This document shows, one piece after another, positions 58,801 through 64,000 of a DNA stretch of 64,000 nt (position 1 is its first letter; every line of letters begins with the position of its first letter). The notes below the pieces were generated by a model that saw only the letters and a program-made list of their open reading frames with translations, did no database searches and was not told where the DNA came from. Position numbers and translations under genes: made by a program. This DNA comes from Larus michahellis (lineage: Eukaryota > Chordata > Aves > Charadriiformes > Laridae), in assembly GCF_964199755.1 (NCBI RefSeq), contig NC_133897.1, forward strand, positions 161,522,678 to 161,586,677. The letters are read 5' to 3'.

Positions 58801-61800
58801 ACAGTAATAGGATTGTTGTATACTTACAGTGAAAATAGCATTTTCCATTTTCAAGCATCAAAGGTCTTCACAAGCATTTATTGATCGCCGTTTCTTATGA
58901 ATCCTCTTTGAAGGAAGTAAGGTCTGCTACATCTGTTTTACCAATGGATAAACAAGCCTTGGGGGTCCTCATAGAGCTTGAATGACATGCTAGCATCGAT
59001 ATTTTTATTAGATTCCTTCTTTCATGTCAAACTTATAGGAAACCATCCTTCCCTCCCATGCCCGGGTCTGGACTCCACAGCCCATGAGTTTTACTACCAC
59101 TCAGTGTTAGCTCAGCGCATTGCAGCTGAGACAAGACACCGCACAAGCTGGGGCAGAGTACTGTGGTCTTCCTCGGATCTGCCCACGCTCTCACAGAGGT
59201 GTCAGCCAACTGCTACTGGGAAGGTTTCCTGGACCCTGCTGGCACTCAAGCTGTGCCTGGGATAGTCTGCAGAAGGTGGCGCAGGGCACAAAATGCACAA
59301 GAAATCCCGCAACCAAAGTAAGTCGAGGCAGTCACATTCCTCTACACTCCCACGCAGTGAGAGATCAAGGAGCTGAGATGCCACCTCTCCATTTGATCTC
59401 CCTCACCTCCTCCAATTTAATAATTTTCATATGTCACATGCTTGTCCAGGAACTTTCAAAGGGCAATGAAACATTTTGGCCCTTACACAACTGAAATAAT
59501 TTTTCAGAATGCTTTTTTTGGAACCATTTTGGCACTAACCTGTGTTTCCCTACCAGGCACGCAGCACTGAAGGGGATCGACAGTCTTCTCCACCAGGAAC
59601 CACCTTCCCTGAATGGAGGCACACACCTATCATGGATGTATTCTGGTATCATTTTTCCATATGCTCATTTGGTTTGCTCCAATAAAATAAACTGCTGCGT
59701 TATCATTTTCTCTACCTGCTTCAGTTCATATTTCTTTTTCTCAGGCATGGGAGACCAGAATTCCCATGCTATTCCAAAGCCTTGACAGTCTTGTATTTCT
59801 TTATCTCCATTAAAAGCACCTTGCCTGGTAATCCTAATCTTAGAAGCACATTTGAACGGATAGTCAGGTATGTCTCCTCTATTTTATACCATGGTCTCCC
59901 ACACTGCAGCCAAAATTCCTGTTCCCAAGGCCTGCGTGACTTGCATTTCATTCTGACACATTTTAGGCCACCGCCACCCTATGGTCATCTGACTCTTCCT
60001 AAATTATCCCTAGCCTGCTCTCAGATGAAAGTGCTGCCTAATTTTTCTCGTAATTTTCTTAAGTTTACCCCTGCTTTTTCTGTAGAGGTTGTTAATACAT
60101 GCTTTTAAATATTAGTTTCCAAAGACAGAGACCTTTTTTCCCCTGTGATAATTTAACCCTCACCACAACCTGTTGTAAACTTTCTTTTAATTTCATCCCT
60201 ACTCAGTTCACAGTTCTTTGCTGATACTCAGTTTATTCATCTTAAGTAAAGTTTCTTACATGTCAAGAGAAAAATGTGTTGTTGACTTATTTAGAGCATC
60301 TCATGTTCTATCAAAGAAGACTTCAGATAATTCTGGGGAATCTGTTTTTGACAAAATCTTTCAGCATGTTAATTCCTTTCTCTGTATGTCTATATTTTCC
60401 TGAAAAATTTCTTCTAAAGTCTTAGGTATAACTGTCACCAGACTAATTGGGTTTTAATTAGCCAGTTCTTTTTCTTTTTAAACCCACTTTAATAAATCTA
60501 CTCCAGTCATCTGATTTGACAAGATCTCTGATGAGATCAAGAGATATGAGGAGAAACTGTGCAGAGGAAAAACACTTATTGCAACACCACAGGTCAGCTA
60601 TTTTTCATTAGTCAACTGAAATCCACACGGCTGATGAACATGGGCTTGTAACTTCAGAGTCAGATATTACAGCCCTGTCCTTAAAGCCAACTTTTTCACA
60701 AGATTTGGCACTTCAGGCCAGGGTGATTTAAAAGCCTGCCATCCCCAAATGTCCCTGCCCTATTACTGACCAGGCGTGGGGCTGATTTCGCTATTGCCAG
60801 CAAATGTGAACCACTATCAACCTTAGTTTACATTAAAACATCAAGCTGTAAACTGTGCAGGCTGACAACTCTGATTCACAGTCACCTCTGATTTAGCCGC
60901 AGCAGTTGAAGAGTCTGTCTTCCAGGATGGCAACCTCTTCAGCCACCGCAGGTAAATCCAGTGTGAATCAGAGTCTGAATTGCCCTTGTTTTCCCAATTA
61001 TCCAGCTATCAACGCACAAAAAGTCATGAGGATCGTGCTGCAAAACTCTGCCCTCTACTCCAGATGTCTAAGTCTTATCAGAAAAGACATGATTCAAAAT
61101 ACTGTGGGCACATTTCTGCTATTCCAATTGTCTCATCAAGCAGTGACAATATATTATTATTAATATTAATAAGAATTTTATCAGATTATTGTATTGCAAG
61201 GTCTCGGAAAGAAATACGTCAAGAAATAGATCCCTACTGTTCACATTCTAGGGAAAATTCTGACTATTTGTTGTTGCAGTTAATGTTTCTGTTGACAGCT
61301 ACATCAATGACAGGCTGAGGGATGGGAGAGCTGTTGCTCTGCAATTAGAGTGCGCCTTGTGGAATAAGCCTCGGTAGGAGCAGAGCGCTTCGTGCCCGCT
61401 GCTGAGCGATGGGATTAGCTCACATCCGAGCACAGACGTGATCTCGACATGCAGGAGGCTTTTGAAAATGGTTTGGCCCTAGAGCGAATAAGGGTCGATT
61501 GCAGTAGCTGAGATTTGAAATGGCAGGTGCCACAAGGGTAGCTGACAGGCACAGAAGAAAGGATGTGGTGGGACACGCTGGCTGCCTGTGGTGACAAATA
61601 AATGTTCCTGGACCTTGAAGTCAAGTGCTACACATCAGCCTGCACCCACGCTAGTAAACTACGCTAGTCCCCAGAATAAGGTGGTTGCACACAGACCACT
61701 TTGGGGAATGATGCTTGGCCTATGCCAGCTATTGAATTGCATCCAGGGACTGCTGGGGACTGCACAAGTTGGAACAGGACAAATTCTTGACAGGCAACAG

Positions 61801-64000
61801 TCTAGGGATTTACCAGTGCATCAAGACACATTCCTGTGCCCAGGAGTATGCTGGAAATTACAGAGGCAGCCTTGGCGTGCAAATGGATGGAGAAGTGGAG
61901 AACTGGTGGTGCAGGAAAGGTGACGGAAAGGTCTGTGGTAGGGTTCGTTTGCATCCAACCCTCATGATGTGGTTAAGAAAGTCACCAATGGGGTTGGCAA
62001 CTCTACACACATGAATTAGGGCACCTGGTCCATCGTGTAATAGGGAAGTCACCGCACAGAGAAGACAGCATGGACTGGTGATGTGCTTTGCTCCCTCCTC
62101 AGTGCTGGCAAATCCAGGCCGGATGGGGCAGACCCACGGCTCCCAGTGCTGGTTGTAGGGCGCTGGCTCGTGCTTGCTGACTGCAGAGGACCAGGAAAAT
62201 TCACTGCCCTCAGAGCCTGACGTTTGCAAAATGCATCCCATGCAGGTCTATGCATCCATATCCACCCCCTCTGCTGGGCTGGAGCAAAGTCTTTGGGATG
62301 CACCTCCAATACTCATGTATATGGGGAAATATCTACTGCATTTTGTCAGAATTTCACTCAAAATGTTCTGTTTATCCACTGAGCTTCCTCTCCTTTGTAT
62401 TGGTTTGGTCCCTTTAATAAGTTCCTCCTGGGAAAAACAAAAGGCAATGTTTCATCATTCACGTGTCATATGTGACTTTCATAAACGACCTTGCAGGCAG
62501 AGGTTTTTAATTTCACCTGGTTAAAGAAGCCTTTAAATAGGAGTCAGCAGAACCTCTGCCATGCACGGTCCTTGTATACCCAAGAGTAACTTCTATGAAG
62601 GGTAATGGGAGGGAAGGAGAATCACCTACAGGATTCTCCAGTGCAAGTGGATTTTTACAAAAGGCCAAAATAGGTGCATTTATAGATGTGAAAAAATGTA
62701 TGCAAGCAGATCTATGCCAAATATTTTTTTTTGGCTGACAGTAAAAATAAACAATTTCATCTTTCAAGTGACAAATGACTTCTTATTTGGCAGAGTTGAT
62801 TAAATTTGTTTTGTGGCTAGAAAAAAAAATAAATGTGCTGCAGTTCACTGATACAGAAACAATTAAAATAGATTGGTTTTGCTGATGCAATTCCAGACAT
62901 GAACTAATTATCCCTTTATGAAATCACATCTGTAAAAGGATAATTGATTTGAATGAGTACAATATTTCATAGAGATATGAGTGAGTACAGCACCTATTTT
63001 ACATCCACAATATTTTCTTTTTAGTCTTCAAAAGCTTAATTCTTAATAGTAACTGGTTTACTTTTTGCTTGGGGTTTTTTTTATACATACTTATGCATTA
63101 ATGTATACATTTCCCTCATGGATATATATTTACACGTAAAAATGTTGGGCTTCAGAAAAGCAAGAAATTAGCTTGGGGGACTGCAGAGGAGCCACAGTTT
63201 TCTTAAATGACACAATGGTTTCTAAATCTCCTGTTAAACTTTGTTGCTTCCACCAGCTGTTTCAAGGGGTTCGTACAACACGGAGGGACTTTTTTTTTTG
63301 GGGGGGGGGTGGGGGTGGAGAGGATATTAAGTCAAGAAGTAGGAATTTCTCCTGTTTCTTTTGCCTAGTGGATACTCTGCCTAGAGACAGCGGTAGATTT
63401 CCTGCTGGCCCTTGCAAATGCTTTGACATGCAGAAATAGGATCTATATTGGCATCCAAAAGTCTGAGATAAAGTGGAATAATGCCAGACAAGGGCTGCAA
63501 GTCCAATGGAAGAATTTCAAGGTGTGACATGGGAAAAACAGCTTAAGGAATTTACAGCATACGGTGCAGAGAACAACCACCTGACACATACAGTGATAAT
63601 ATCTAGAGAATGTGTTAAAATAATGGCAGTATTCAAGTGTGGAAATTCAAGTGTGCTACTTGGAAATGATCAGTGGCATATAGTTGTCAGGTCAATTAGC
63701 TAGTGAAATAACTTACATAGGACAGTAATAACTTGAAACGGAGGAGGAAGGCTGGTTTGTACTTGTCCATTACGAGTAACTGAGAGTCATCCCTGCTGCA
63801 TCTGTGAGAAATGCAAACGTGTTCTTCAGACACGTGAGATGAGATTTTTCCAGTATATGCAGTGAAATACAAATGTCACTCTATCTCACAGCACCTCGGT
63901 GTCCTTGTTCCTGGAGAAACCTCACCTGCAGGACTCTGAGACAGTGAGGTCCCACACTGGAGAACCCAAAGTGGGCATGGTGAAGACAAGGCCAGTAACG
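55853..64000. other. unique non-coding sequence
   Basis: About 8.1 kb with no recognised gene or mobile element. It includes the two longest non-transposon open frames of the window, on the minus strand (55917-56750, 277 codons; 56821-57402, 193 codons), neither with a known motif. A T-run is at 56089-56100, an ATT-rich patch at about 61150-61170 and a T10G10 junction at 63290. Confidence 0.45.
63290..63319. repeat. T10-G10 homopolymer junction with G-rich tail
   Basis: Ten T (63290-63299) pass directly into ten G, then T, five G, T and GG. The G-rich strand could fold into a G-quadruplex. Such junctions are also prone to sequencing and assembly error. Confidence 0.8.

Noticed and set aside
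1..64000. CRISPR array, prophage, operon or other prokaryotic-style system
   Set aside because: No spaced identical repeats, no dense coding and no bacterial gene signals; the avian retroelements show that this is vertebrate nuclear DNA.

Overview
The window looks like non-coding nuclear DNA from a bird. The main evidence is chicken-repeat-1 (CR1) LINE retrotransposons. Their 3' ends carry the short ATTCTATG or ATTCTGTG repeats, and their reverse-transcriptase remnants have the avian CR1 signature ([18 protein letters not shown] and relatives). There are also solo LTRs of the kind usually called avian ERVL. I see no SINEs. The species cannot be fixed from the sequence alone. I recognise no host protein-coding exon, tRNA, rRNA, CRISPR array or bacterial feature, and I treat almost all open frames as chance.

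Layout. 1-6.7 kb: unique sequence with one solo LTR (1429-2011). 6.7-21.2 kb: a transposon-rich block. It holds a 2.3 kb 5'-truncated CR1 (+), a 1 kb CR1 (-), a second solo LTR, a doubly truncated CR1 fragment, a short LTR derivative, two more CR1 pieces, and a CR1 inserted into another CR1 at 19.2-21.2 kb. 21.2-36.7 kb: unique AT-rich sequence with small repeats and a weak LTR-like candidate near 27.4 kb. 36.67-37.39 kb: a CR1 that has lost its 3' end. 37.4-64 kb: unique sequence apart from simple repeats (39-base poly-T, AAAC-rich tract, T10G10 junction), a 114 bp CR1 tail at 51.5 kb, and small duplications and hairpins.

The coding remnants are all CR1 ORF2 (endonuclease C-terminus, reverse transcriptase, C-terminal domain), all broken or 5'-truncated; none can encode a full-length protein. 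The most informative structure is the nested CR1 at 19251-19972. A 6 bp direct repeat (AAGGGG) flanks the inner element, and the outer element's reading frame resumes after it, giving a clear relative age. The LTRs show recognisable promoter parts (TATA box, CRE-like site). I found no convincing new biological system. The interest lies in transposon archaeology, in the contrast between a repeat-rich left third and a repeat-poor right part, and in a few small unexplained structures.
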